This document shows, in pieces, positions 12,379 through 25,413 of a DNA stretch of 64,000 nt. The stretch comes from Vitrella brassicaformis (lineage: Eukaryota; Sar; Vitrellaceae): positions 145,461 through 209,460 of the forward strand of contig CDMY01000077.1 in assembly GCA_001179505.1 (NCBI GenBank), given 5' to 3'. Both the position numbers and the translations under genes were made by a program. The notes below the pieces were generated by a model. The model made no database searches. It worked only from the letters and a program-made list of their open reading frames with translations, and was not told the DNA's origin. Positions within the stretch are counted from its first letter, which is position 1; every line of letters begins with the position of its first letter.

Positions 12379-15300
12379 ATGGTTTTGGCAGGCGTGACGG
12401 CAGCCATCACAGCGTCGCTTAGGCGCAAGGCCAACGACGATGGGGCTGCACGAGAGGTGGTGTCTTCGGGTTCCCTCACACCACGCACCCTCGCGCATCT
12501 GGAGGAAGAGCTGGACGACCCGGAGGCAGGAGACAAGCACGAAGAAAACCGACAACATCGCTCACAACATCAGCAGCAGGAGCAGTACGGAGGACCCCAC
12601 ACGACTGCGTCCCAGATATGGCTGCTCAACCGCGACGACTCCCACAACCTGTCTTCCTACCGTACTCGGTCGTTCATTAAGGAGAGCAGCGGGGGGCTCC
12701 CTGTCGACGCCCGCTTCGCCTTCATCGAGTCTCATGTTGCCAACATGCTCATCGGAGGCGTCATTCTGGCCAACGCCATCCTCGTGGGAGTGGAGACACA
12801 GTTCAGGCGTGACTTCGTGACGGGCAGTGGGAGTGAGGACGGAGTGGACGACCCGACAAGCTTGTTCTGGTCGCCATGGTTTTGGGCCGACATGGCCTTC
12901 CTGCTCTTCTTCTCTGTCGAGATCGTCATTCGCTTCGCCTACTACCGGTGGGGCTTCTTCTTGTCCGCCCTCAACGTCTTCGACCTGCTCCTGCTGGTCT
13001 CGTCATTTATCGAGCTCATCATGATTCTCATCATCGAGGCGCAGGGCGGAGGCGCGTCGTCGCGAGTGAGGTACACGGGCTTCCTGACTGCTTTACGTGT
13101 CGCGAGACTAGTCCGGCTAGCACGCATACTTCGCGTGGTGCGGTTTTTCCGCGAGCTGTATGTGCTGACTCGCGGCCTTGTCAACGCGTCGAGAGCACTC
13201 GTGTGGGTCAGTCTGCTTCTGCTGCTGGTCATCTACGTTGGTGCTGTCTTCACCACCCGCAACCTTGGTCAGCGATACGGCGATGCTGATGCCGAGTGGC
13301 GGACGGACGAGCAGAAGCTTGACGAGTGGTTCGGAAACATGCTCAGGAGCATATTTACGCTCTTCCAGGTCAGTCACACCGACTCAACGATTGATGCGAG
13401 AGACTCACACCATCCGACCGAGATTCATTCCTTCGTGTCTCGGTGCTGTGGTGCATATACAGGTATTGACGTTGGAAGGCTGGTCTGAGATTGCTCGCAC
13501 GTCGATGAAGTTCGAGGACTGGAGCGGCCTCTTCTTCGTCCTGTTTCTCATCTTCACCAACATCTCCCTCCTCAACCTGGTCACGGGTGTCATTGTCGAC
13601 AACATTCTCGAGATATCACGTACGTCAAAGGAAGCACAATGGCGCCTGTGTGCTTGTGTACATGCCTGTCTGTGTCATTGCTGCGTCAGGTCACCATAAC
13701 GAGACGAAGCACCTTGAGAGGGCGAGCAAGGAGAAGCTGCAGAACATCGAGCGGCTGCTGCAGATCTTCAAGCTGGCCGACGTCGACAAGGACCACGAGG
13801 TGACACGAGAGGAATTTCAGCAGGCTCTCACCAAGGACGCTGTTATACGGGTGTGTGGCGGTGAATGAACGAACGGCGGGAGAAAGACTGGACATCATTT
13901 AGTCATTCATTCATTCATTCATTTCTTGTCTGCGTGTGCGCAGAAGCTGAATGCCGAGGACATAGCTGTGGTGGACGCACAAGACCTGTGGGAATTCCTC
14001 GACCACGAGGGCACAGGCGCGCTCAGAGTGGTAACTGTCACATAGGACAGATGCAACAGTCACGTCTCTATTTGTTTCATGCCTGCGGCAGAAGGACTTC
14101 ATCGAGGGATGTCTGCGCATCAAGTCAGGAACAGGCAGTAATCAATTGAGTATGTCATTCGTGCATTGTCCCTTTCTTCTCAGGGGGAGCGCCAAGTCAG
14201 TGAAGTTGGTTCAGTACGGCCTTCACAAGATGGCCAAAGGCCTGCACAGGCGCATAGACTGCCTCGAGATGGGATTCAGATCGGAAATCGCCAACGTACT
14301 ACTGGTAATTGACAGAAGAACCCAGCAAAGCCCTCAACGCTTTTTATCACCCTCGTCTGTCTGTCTGTCTGTCTTGGTGCAGTCAATGTCGTCTCACTAT
14401 GAAGAGAGGCTCTCCCAGATCATGACTGCCGACCACACGGCGCCAGACACCCCGGGCCCCAGTCCAGCGCCCTGGAGCTCCTCCTCACGCAAGCGAACAA
14501 AGCAGCACTGCGGCTCTGGATCGACCCTTGCCGAGCTGTCTGACACGCACCAGCCAGAGGAAGAGGTGGCCAATCAGCCCACAGGCCAGGGCCCGCATCC
14601 CTCGCCGGATTTCAGAAGGCGCACGCTGCGTCACCGGGACATTGAGGGACCTCGCCCACCAATCGCTGGGAGGGGTGGCGTCGCGAGTTTTGAGAACGTG
14701 GCTGAGCTCATGAGAAGTGCTGCGTCGCAGCTGTCGATTGCCGACCAGCTCCAAGGCGCCAAGTCGATGTCGCGAAAGAGGAACATGGGATCCTTTGCCT
14801 CTGTCGGCTCGTCGGTGTCCACCAATCTGGCTGCTGACCTGCCAATGAGGTGAGCGAGTGCAGGTGCGAATTTCGTGCCGGCACCACTCGACTCATTGGT
14901 CGTGTCTGTTTGTGTAGATCTCATTCACTCCGCCCTCAAGCAAACCGGCAGTCGCCCTCGCAGAGCGCGGCGTTTGCGCCGAGGCACCACAGCATCGCCC
15001 CTGCTCGAGGCTCATCTTTTCGCAGCCAGGGGTCGGTCGAGTCATACAGCTCGTTCATCGGGGGCGGCGGAGGCGACCTGCCGTCACGCGTGCCTCTGGT
15101 CCTTCCTTCGCCCCCTCACAGCGGCATGCTACCCGCGGGCCCACCAGGCGACACGCCGCAGAGACCCAGATCAAAGGAGCCCTCTGAGGCTGATACGGCC
15201 CCGGCCATGAACATCCCAGCCCGCACTTCTGTCCCAGGCCGCAGCATCAGCGAGAAGCCTCAGCAGCCTCAGCAGTCAGGCCGATCCTGGTTTGGCACTC

Positions 15301-17564
15301 CACTCCTCGGCAGACGCACCATGATGGGGAAGCAGAGCAGCGGCTCTGTCACCAAGAAGCAGGGCAAAATGGTCCAGAGCCTCTAGCAACAATGGGCCAA
15401 GGGAGCGGGGGCTCGGGACCGTCCTCTCCAGCACCGCTGATCGAGACATGGGACACCCCGCCGGGATCGACGCAGGGCGGACCATCTGAGAGAGGGGGAT
15501 TCCTCAGCTTTACCGGCCATCGGAGACACTCTGATGGCTATGGGGGCCACCGATCTCACCACTGGAGCCCCGACCACCCCTTCGACACACTTGGTGCAGA
15601 TAAGCTGCGAATGGACGCGAGAATGGTGTATCTCCGCATCAGCGACATGCGCAACCACATCACTCGCAGACTGGTGGGCACATACTACGCATCTTGACAG
15701 AACAGGCTTGCCGTAACTAACCAATCTTGCGTGTGTGTTTCACTCTCAGGCGACCATGATGGAAAAGATCTGCGGTATTCAGTCGTCCCAGGCCACAATG
15801 AGGGACTTTGCTACTCGGACTGACATGCGTTTCGACGAGCTCGAGTCCCTCCGGTGCCAGCCAAGCCAGAAGAGAAAAATCTCGGGATCCGACATGCATC
15901 TGAAACCGCAGCAGTCCCCTGAGGTCTCGCCTACCTCGTCTGCAGGGCTGCGCTCTGTCCCTTCCCTCGAGTGCAGCGCTCGTCTGGTCGACGCCCCGCC
16001 CGTCTCCTTCACACCATCGCCTGGAGGCCACCAATCCCAGAAGTCGACTCCCGACCGGCCCGACCCGACATCAAGCAATCCAGCGCCGCCAGAGCGAGCT
16101 ACGAGTGTCATTCCTGATGCCCCTGCGCTCCCAGCAGTGACACCGGACCAGTCCCAGGTGGCGTCGATAACGAGCGGCAGCAATGAGGACATTTCACCGA
16201 CCGGGGCCAAGAGCATCGTCCGCAACGTATCCAGTGTCGGCCGCACGCGCAAGTCACTGATGCAGGCCTTGTTGCCGAGTACACATGACAGCAAGTGCCT
16301 GGATCCGTGCCTGCGGCCGTCTTCCTCGTCATCAATCTGCAAGAGCGTCGACCGAACTCCTGACCGAAGCCGAGAAGGGGACAAGGACGATCCGGGACAA
16401 GTCAAGCTGCACAATGCTCCGCTGCCGGGTGTCACTGAGTCACACCAGCTACCGCTCGACGCGCCGCCCCCTCTTCACCCGTCAGACCGAGAGGTGTCCT
16501 TCAGGAGCTCATCGGCTTTCCAAGACAATGTGGTGGAAAAGACGTCTCCCTTGTCTGTGCTGCCGCGCTTGGGTGACCGGCGGCCCACGCAGCTGCATCT
16601 CGGCGTTCGACGCTACCTCTCTGTCCCGGCTGCTGGCAAAGAGGAGGGGCAGGTGGAGTCAAGCAAGACGCCGGCGAGCGTTCCAGCAGACAAGAGGAGA
16701 CTGAAGTCCTTTGACGAAGAGGCGGCGAGAAAAATGATAGAGAAGGAAAAAGAGGCACATGAGCACAAGAGCACGGCTGATGAAGGCCCTGACAAGAGCC
16801 AGAAGGGGGCGGAATTTGCGGTGCTCGTTGCTGCGGCCGTGACCATGGGAAGGCAGCCGAAAGAAGCCACTAGCGAGACGCCAACTCCTCTTGCCATCGG
16901 CCGACAGACTGATGTCCTTGTCAAAGGGAGGTCCAAGCTGCCAGCTGCCCACCCAATCGGCCCACCCCGCTCGTACACGACCAGCCTGGCCACCCGATCA
17001 GCACCTCAGCCCCATCTGCTGCAAGTCCCGAACTCTACTCCGGCTTCGCTAGAGGTATCGCCACGTGCCACTCCCATGGGCGGCTGGTCGCCGTACACGA
17101 GGCCAACAGGCTGGGAGCTGCGGCCGCCGGGCACGCCGCCTATATCGGAGCTCCAAAGCCAGCCGTCCTCTTCCTCCCTCACACATCGGAGCGCCTACTA
17201 CACTCCAATGGAGAAGAGCGACAGCTTCGACAGCTTCGAGCTGTCGGTGTCCTGCGAGACACCCGAGCTTCAACGAGGCCCCCGCGAAGACATCTGTCCC
17301 CCGCCCCTCATCACAGACTCCGCGGGCGATCAAAGCACGGCCGCCGACACCACCCTGCCGACTGTCAAGAGCCCTTATTCGCGGCCGTTTCTCCTGAAGG
17401 AGGAGTATATGGAAGGCGGTCTGATGCAATCTGACAGGGTGCTGTATTCGATAGGCGAGAGGGGCGAATCGATTGAGTCAGAGGAGAAGATGTCTCAAGG
17501 CACAAGCAACGTCGGCAGCGCTTCATCTGTCAAAGGGAAGGAGAGCCCATGCTCGACGACATGA
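12379..17564 (+). CDS. Single-domain voltage-gated cation channel with EF-hands and a long disordered tail
   Basis: Exon 1 (12379-13368) encodes an N-terminal cytosolic part, S1 (ANMLIGGVILANAILVGVE), S2 (FWADMAFLLFFSVEIVIRF), S3 (NVFDLLLLVSSFIELIMIL) and an S4 with Arg at every third position (LRVARLVRLARILRVVRFF), then S5. Exon 2 (13463-13619) holds the pore: filter TLEGW, then S6 (NISLLNLVTGVIVDNIL). One 6-TM domain and TLEGW resemble bacterial NaChBac-like and algal EukCat channels, implying Na+ and/or Ca2+ permeation. After S6 comes a canonical EF-hand loop (DVDKDHEVTREE) and a weaker second one (DHEGTGALRVKD), suggesting Ca2+ feedback, then a coiled-coil-like stretch and a long Ser/Pro-rich tail. 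A stop at 15384-15386 breaks the frame; I treat 15392-17564 as the same gene because only five bases separate the two frames. If wrong, the channel ends at 15386 and a separate unknown gene follows. Confidence 0.8.
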
Positions 17565-18615
17565 GCCCTTCCCTCCATACTCAACTTATGCGAATTCGGC
17601 GTCGGCGTCGCGTATTGTAGCATACTGTACTAAAGTTCTTATTGCTACTGTTCTATGCTAGCGCTCCTCTTTTTGCAACTTATGCTAGCGCTCCTCTTTT
17701 ACGTCAGAGTGACCTGGGCTGTGATGCGAGGCGTGCCACAGTGCTGAAGAGAGAGCCCGGAGAGTGGGAGCCTTCCGATGTCTTACGTCATGATATGTTT
17801 CTCTCAGGCTCGTCTGCGTGTGCATGTCTACTGTCTGTGTTCTGTACATGTCTAAGGGTGTGTGCACTCTTTCTCTTAGCTTTCATACCCTTCGATTGGC
17901 ATTGCGCCGGCGTACATACGTACGGTCCGTGCAACGCTGCACCTGTACTGTATATATGGAGATAGCGTGCTGAAATCAGCACCATTCTTGGGTAGCGGCA
18001 TCGTAGACAGCCTTTCTATTTTTCTCACACACATTCAACGATGCTGTGTGTCCCTTCTGTCCCTCTCATGTAGACTAGTTTAAGGGTCGACGACCACCAT
18101 TAGTTTTCCCTGCTGGAGTGCTTTGGTAGATATGCGTACCTTTGTAGATCTATGCGAAAGGGAGCGCGCCTTTTCAGGCTTCTTTTTCCTGTCTGTCTGC
18201 GTTCCATATGTCTGGGATGTTGGGGTGACAGGCGGGAGCCATTCGTCACCCCTCCTTTTTTAGTGTTCGATCGACCCCTTTGCTTCTGTTCTATACATTT
18301 GGTGTCTCCATGTTTGCGTCCGTGTCTGGGAAGAAGCGACACGGGCACGCGACAGCAGTGATGACAGCTTCTTGTTGCGATGCGACGGACTCCTTAACAG
18401 GACAGTGACACGTCCATTATCGATGAATCACTCCAGCGCTCATTGAATTTCCCCGCGACAAGACGTGTGACTGCATCGATGTGCTAGTAGGAGGAGTAAG
18501 TGCAGAACTGCTCCCGTCAACAGTCTTGGGCCAATGTGAGCGTTGTTTGGCTGCATGCACCTCCGTTGGTTCTCCCTTCCTCTGGCCCCCGTAGGCCCCC
18601 ATACCGGTCGTCGAC
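17565..18615. other. Intergenic region between channel and large coiled-coil gene
   Basis: About 1.05 kb, T-rich on the plus strand, with no coding segment I can support. It should hold the 3' end of the channel transcript and the promoter of the next gene. A 21-base tandem direct repeat (17654-17674 and 17681-17701) is the only clear structure. Confidence 0.5.
17654..17701. repeat. Two-copy direct repeat, 27-base period
   Basis: The core tatgctagcgctcctctttt occurs at 17654 and again at 17681, separated by a few bases. It lies about 90 bases after the stop codon at 17564. Function unknown. Confidence 0.8.
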
Positions 18616-21600
18616 ATGATTCCTCCTCTTCAAGTTCCGGCGCATCCGCAGCGCCCTCCGCGCACCATGCCTATGTCGGCTCCCTCCCCGTACGCAACAC
18701 CAGTCCCCAACCCGCCGCTCGACGCTTACCCAAACCCGCCCAGCGCAGGCGCCACAGGCGCCAAGCCGAGGAGGGGCCGCAACAGAAGACTCGTGGCCAA
18801 CAATGCTGCCTCCGGTGAGGAGAGGGACGGACCTGCAAGACCCTGATGTGGAAGACAGTGTGTTCCCCATGTGGATGTGTTCTGTAGGGCGGGCTTCACT
18901 GTCGTCCTCTGCCAGCCGACCTCCTCCCGCCGCCGCCAGCCCCGATGCGCTGCAGCCGTCCGACACGGTGACCGCCCATTCGGCGACGCAGTCGTCATGG
19001 AGTCCGACCGACATGGCGCCGTCGCCGCCACCGCACAGGAACCTTCCTTCGGCGGTGAGCGGGGGGCTGCCCATCCCCATGCCGACTGGGGCCAAGATGT
19101 GGCAGTCGGCCGCTGTCATGGAGGACAATGGGGAGGATGATGCGCACAGTGAGATAGACGCAGACGGCCGGTGTGCAAGGAATGAACGGCCTGGTTGTGG
19201 CTGTCTCATATGTCCGTCGTGCAGTATCGTTGTCGCCCCGTAAGATGGGCTTGAGTGTGGGGTTCCCATCGTCCTCTTCCTCTGCTTCGGCATGGATCAG
19301 CGAGACGCCCCTGTTTGCTCTTGAAAGGCACCGAAAAGAGAACGAAAGACTGGTAGACACATAAACATGGACAGAAAGGATGTTGCTGTCTCATATCGTT
19401 TATTTTCCCTCTGTCCCTCCTCGCTCGTGCAGCGTGAGTTGAATCGTCAGGAGCGTGAGATGTTTGCGCTCGAGATGCGGCATTTAAAGAACAAGCTCAA
19501 CAAGTACAGGTCGACCAACGTGCAGCTGCAGAACGATCTTAAGGCCACACAGACACTACTCAGCGAATCAAAGAAAGACAAAAGCCTACTACTCCAGGTG
19601 GGGACAAACAAGAGGAAACCATTCCAGCGTCAGGCCGCAGGAGCCTGCTTGTTGTGTCTGTGTGTCTGTCTGTGTATCAGAAATACCAGTTGCTTCAGGA
19701 CCAGATGTCGAGTTTCAAAGCCCAGGTGGAGCACTCGTACGCCGAGAAGAAGGCTGACCTGGAGAGAGTGCACCACCTTGAAGACTGCCTGGCAAAGCTC
19801 AGAGACGACCATCAGGTGCAGGCCGCCCCGAGCATTCATCCATTGGTGTCTCTCGCCTCTTGTGGTGTTTGTCTGCAGGTTGCCCTGACGGAGAGTCAGG
19901 CCAGGAGCGTCAAGGTGGCAACTCTCGAGAAGGAACTCTCCCTGGCGCAGCACCGCATTGAGAAGATGAGCTCCTCTACACTCCGTGTCGACAAGAAGCG
20001 CGATGAAGGCGGCAAGACACCCAACCGCCGCCTCTCCAAGACCGGCAGCCGCCTCAGCCTCGCTCGGTCCATGCACAGTGTTCACGGGCTGCAGCGGCCC
20101 GGACAAGTCTCAGGACAGCCCAGAAGGGCCACCGGGCCAAGAGGTGGGTGGGGGACACACACCTAGACGGACAAACAAGAGAGACCAAGGAGCACCCCCC
20201 CAATGTATGTGTCTCTCCGCTTCCCGTTCGTTTGTACTCAGCCGCCACCATCGCACCAGGCTTTCCCACCAGCACAGCCATGTCCATGACGCAGATCAGC
20301 CCCCTCGCTTTGAACAGCACGCATCACCCCTCTGAGGCCGGCCTGTTGACCACTCTGCAGGCCCAGCTGCAGAGTGAGACCCTCCCGCTGATAGAGGCCG
20401 ATGGACACACTCAGGGTCGCGACGACGAGAGCGTCATGGACAGCGAGGCTGAGCTGGAGAGCCTGCAGATGCTGCAGGAGGCGTACGCCGAGATCGCTAC
20501 ACTCAGACACCAAAATGAACACATCAAAAAGCAAAACGCTGGTGAGCTGGGCGGGTGGGCAGGTGAGGCGATGGAGCAACGTGATATGGATGGAGTGGTG
20601 CTATGGTTTGGTGTGTGTAGAGTTGCAGGCAGCGTGTTCGGAGAACCTGTTGATGAAGGAATTGGAAGACGTCAAGGAGAGGTAAGTTCGTCGGACAGGG
20701 AGTGAGCGAGACACAATGTGCATGGATATGGATATGCACCTTGGCCTCTCAGGTACCAGTCTCTGCAGGAGGCCCTTCGCCTCGGCACAGCAGGTGAGGC
20801 GGCAACCTCACCTACACCGCTCAGCGACGACCAAAGCAGGAAGCCTGCCAAAGAAAGAGAGGGGTGGGCCGAACCCACAAACACACACCTTGTACTTCCA
20901 TTGGCCATGAGGTGCATCTCACTTTGTCTTTCGTCCATCGATGTATCAGTCGGCGATCGACTCAGCTTGCACTCACCGGCCCCCCGCCCACTGCAGCGGA
21001 CTCCGCGCCACCCGGCCGATCGTCACACGAGGCACTTTTCTGGAAGTTCCTGCAGGAGCTCTTCAGGGTACCCTACCACCTGCCATACAGCCCTACCCGC
21101 ATGGACAAGCAGAGAGCGGTAAGCAATGAGCAGCGCAGTGGTGCGTTGGTGGGTAAGGTGCCCCTGTCTGTCTGTCTGTCTGTTGTGTGCTGCAGGTGTA
21201 TCGTCGTGTGGTGAAGTCGTTGCGGTCGTCATTGCGGTCTGACCCGCAGATGTGGCAGCCGGCATGGCGGGACCTGCTGCAGGTGCTCGGCAACGAGAAG
21301 GGCGTCAGGCTGCTCAGAAGACACCTCGCAAGGTCAGATAGTGAGCAGCGGGAAGGTCTCAGGATTTTGGCTCTTGCGTGCAGATTGCGGCTGGAGAAGC
21401 GCCACATGAGGATGAGGATACTCAGATTGCGCGTCAAGGTCCGCCCGCCGAGCTGACGGAGACTGACGGCCTTCACATAATCCACCAACATGTGCCTTCA
21501 TGTATGGGTGAATGAATGCATATACAGATCACTGACGTGGCGTCTCGTTACCGGTCCCACTGCCGGGCTCTCGAGAACCAAGTCAAAGTGAAACAACTGG

Positions 21601-24600
21601 AGAAAGAGGACCAGGGTAGGCCTCGTCTAGTGCATGTGCTATAGTGTGTGTCTGGATCTTCTGCATTCATAACACACATACAGTCGATGCTTTGGAGCAC
21701 AAGCTCAAGGAGATTGTGACCGACCTCGAGACACGTGCCGGCGCCCACACAGGCCTCGCAACCATTCACAACTTCTTCAACGAACAGCTCAACGCTATCG
21801 AGGCCACAGTAAGCAAAAACCCACACGCAACCATCCATCCATCTGTGTGCTTTCGTAGGCCGACGCCGATCGCGACGACCTCTCTCGCATTAAGGACCTC
21901 GGCCGCAACCTGCAGATCGCCCTGCCTGACGCAAGCACCGCCACTATCGGCATCGTCGCGCGGCGGGTGGTCGACGAGACGGTGGACCTACTGCAGGCGC
22001 GTATAGCCGAGAAGCAGGCGAGAGTGGCGCAGATCAAGGCGGGGCTGCTCAACGTAGAGAAGGACCTGCGAGTGCTGGACAAGAGGGCGAGGGAAGAGTT
22101 CCAGAAGAAGCTCAAGGAGTTTGAGGAGGCGCAGGCCAGGAGAGGGGGCGGTGCGGAGGAGGGCGGTGTCGAGGGTGCTGTGAACATGCCAGCTTTGTCG
22201 CCGGTGCAGCGGATTCCCTATGTGTCGATGATAGAGGGGCCCGACAGCTCTGAGCAGGATGTGCAGACGGATGAGGCAGGTCGGTTCGCCATGAGCTCTG
22301 GGTTGGTGGATGGGCACGTCTGTCACTCTCTGCCTGTCTCTGTATGTGTGTCAGGGATCGTGTCTCAGCGTCTGTTGTTCCAGGACGAGAAGATCTTCAA
22401 TGAGACCGTCCCGGCCGAGGTGGTCATCTATGCGATTCGCGAAGAAGTGAGACAGACGCTCCAATGATCCACATACACACACCTCCACCTGCATCACTGC
22501 CTGCGCATGTCTGCCTTTCTGTCTGTCTGTCTGTCTGCCTGTCAGGACATATTGATCCGTGTGATGATGGCTGACCTCGACTGGCCGCTCTTCCTTTACG
22601 CCATATTCGACTCAATCACATTCCCTAAAGGTAGGAAGCTACACACATCCCTGCCTGAATGCACGGAGCACGCCATAACACACAGCACACAGAAGCATCT
22701 CTTCTCGTGCCTTGCCTTTTAGATAAGAGTTTGGATGAGTCTGCCATCTCGGACAGCGCCGCCCTCGAGTCATCCTCTGCTCAGCGGCTGGCCACTGCAG
22801 TGGCCAAACACGAAGAGGCAGATGAGGACGACATCACTTCACAAACTGAGGAAAGAGGTACCCCTTGCCGGTGTGCCTGCCCTGCCCTGCCCACCTGTCT
22901 GCCTGCGCACCCCTTCGTCTGTGTGTGGTGTAGGCGGCAAGCATCAGACTATCGACGAGAGCATGGCGTCAAAGTTGGTGGAGCTGATCGATATCGAGTA
23001 CGTGCGCGGCTTCCCCCACCTGGTACTGCTCGGCCAGGAGGACCCTGATGCTGCCAAACACGACCCACAGCCACGGCCCGCACTCGACGTCGACTGCCTC
23101 TACAACGACGAACGGGTCTTCACTTTCTGTGTCAATATCGGTCAGTGAGACATGTGTGAGAGCTCTCACAGCCATTCCTGTCTTTCTGGGTGTGTGATTG
23201 GTTCAGGTGGGATTCCTTGGCTCAGTTCTCTGCTGCAGTGCAAGCGGACTCGCCATGGCATGGTCAGTCAGTCAGTGTCCATATATCTGCGCCCATGGCA
23301 TGGCTCCATATGAATGTGCCTCCAGGTGTTTTACCACCTGTGTCTCTACCTGCCGGTCACCGGCTGGTGCCGCTATGCCTCCATGGCCTCAAGACACCTG
23401 TGCAGATACCTCGTAACAACCAACACAACACAGACACAGACACACGCACTATTCATATCACTCTCTCACTCACCGCTCTGCCCGCTCGATCGATGGATCA
23501 GGGTCTGAACAAGCCTTCGGAGTTCCAGCGGCTGGTGGACGAGTGGCGGCGCAACCCGTCCCTGCTGCAGCCGACGGCCGACGAGCAGATCCACGTGCCC
23601 ATGTTCGTCCTGGGCGACCTCGTGGTGCCTCCCGCTGGTGCTACCGGTCTGGCGGGCGGGGGCGGTGGAAGCGTCTCGTCTTTCAGCCGGTCACCCACAG
23701 CATACGCGCTGACTTCCAGTGGGCGACACAGCGTGGAGGATGAGAACACGGCCATGCTGCGCAAACTCCTCGCCGTGTTCGGACAGGTGTGTGTCACTCG
23801 AGCATATGTGATATGAGAGGAAAGCATGTGTGTTGTGTGGTGTCGCTGGGCAGGTGTTCCACCAGGAGCTCGTCGGCCGGGACATCCGGGAAGAGACACT
23901 GTAAGCGAAATGAAACAAATGCACTGATTGATGACTCTGACGGCATCGCTGTGTGGGGCATGCAGCGATTCCCTTCCCGATTGGCACTTTGAGGAGATCA
24001 TCATCAAAGGCAGACTCAACTCACAGGTGAGCAGATGGCCACCACAGGCCACATGTCACATCGTCCTTATGTCTGCAGGATCGTCTTGGGTTTGTTGAGG
24101 AGCTCAACAGCTCGGCAGAGAAGAGCAAACTCATCGAAGACAAGAAAGCAAGGTGTGCCAGTCACTCTCCCACCCCATCCCTCCAAGCCGACTACGGAAG
24201 CACATAGAGCACTGTTTGTGTCATGTGTCTGCAGGAAGCAAAGAAGGAGCTTCCTCAAGGCCAAACAGAAGGGCAAAGAGGAACCGGTGAGAATGAAAAG
24301 GAGCATCTTGATTTGTGCACAAGTGACTCACGCACGTGTGTGTGTGTCTTAGGAGGCGGCACTCCAGGCAGCAGCGGCAGCGGCAGCGGCCGCTGGCGGT
24401 GCTGAGGGCGAGGCCCCGCAGGCAGCGCCGCAAATCACAGAAGGAGACATCACATTCCTACAAGTAACACACGCACAGACACACACACACGTGCCCGTGA
24501 TGTACATCTGGTTTGTTCAGGCCGTTCTGCGGATTGCACCCGACGGTTACGTAACGGTGTCATGGGCGCCCGACAACCGTGCAGACACCGTCATCATCGA

Positions 24601-24956
24601 AGACACGGGGGACCAGACCGACAGCGGCGGAGAGGCAGCGGGAGCAGGAGACACAACGTGTATGCAACACACACAAACCCACACAAATCAGAAAAGTGTC
24701 GCCCAGATGGCCGTCTGCGTTCTTGTCTGCAGTTCAGCGTCAGAGGACCGTTCGTGTGTCTTTGCCGGCGGCCGAGCATGATGCCTCAGCGGATAGGAGT
24801 CAGGAGGGCGAGAGCTCGGGTGCCGAAGACGGGGGCGGCGCATCCAGCAGCGGATCGAGCGATGAGAGGGAGGGGGGCGGGGAGGGTGAAGCAGAAGGGG
24901 AAGGGGAGGCGGACATGTCGCTGACTGGACCGGATGGTGTAGACAGTAGTACGTAG
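18616..24956 (+). CDS. Large multi-exon coiled-coil protein of unknown function
   Basis: About twenty-five short exons with consistent coding character. The start at 18616 (MIPPLQVPAHPQRPP) opens a Pro/Ser-rich segment. Long coiled coils follow (19434-19970: LNRQEREMFALEMRHLKNKL, LLQDQMSSFKAQVEHSYAEK; 20440-20690: ELESLQMLQEAYAEIATLRH). A globular-looking part (21000-21320) contains ALFWKFLQELFRVPYHLPYS and VYRRVVKSLRSSLRSDPQMW. More coiled coil follows (21970-22130: RIAEKQARVAQIKAGLLNVE). Exons at 22380-23420 look folded (EVVIYAIREE, MMADLDWPLFLYAIFDSITF, VFYHLCLYLPVTGWCRYASM). The C-terminus is Lys-rich, then poly-Ala, then acidic/Ser/Gly-rich, ending at 24956. A cytoskeletal or ciliary scaffold is possible but not demonstrated. 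Several exon ends are approximate, and the region could conceivably be two genes. Confidence 0.7.
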
Positions 24957-25413
24957 CCTTCTGTGTGCGTCGGGTCAGAGAGAGGTACATGCGATTCGTT
25001 CGTGGGGGAAGGGGCTTTCCAGCTGCATTTGCTGTACGTACTGTTGTTTGTTATGGCAGGCAGGCAGGCATTGACAATGCGCGCGTACGCGTGAGTCCGT
25101 GCAATGTGTCCGTCTACTCTGCCCGTCCACTCAGTGTGTAGGCATGTACGTACCAACACCGAAAAAGACCATATGCAGTCAGTCAGTACACTACCACGTC
25201 TCTTCGACAAACCACCGTCGTAGATAGCCTGATCCACAGTCGCGCCTACCCGCACGTCACACACACGTACGCAAACTTACACCCGAGGGAAGCATCGCCT
25301 CCCTCCCTGCCTGCGGTTGCCTTGCGCTGCTGACTGCCCGACTACGGAGAAATCCCATACCCACTAATTGCCCTGTATCTCTCTCTACACTACTCCGCCA
25401 ATCAATCAGTCCG
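24957..25413. other. Intergenic region between convergent genes
   Basis: 457 bases between the stop codons of two converging genes. It must hold both 3' UTRs. No coding sequence or repeat of note was seen. Confidence 0.5.

Noticed and set aside
11941-12558. 205-residue minus-strand open frame across the carrier/channel intergenic region
   Set aside because: It overlaps the start of the channel gene and reads as low-complexity Arg/Ser sequence without motifs.
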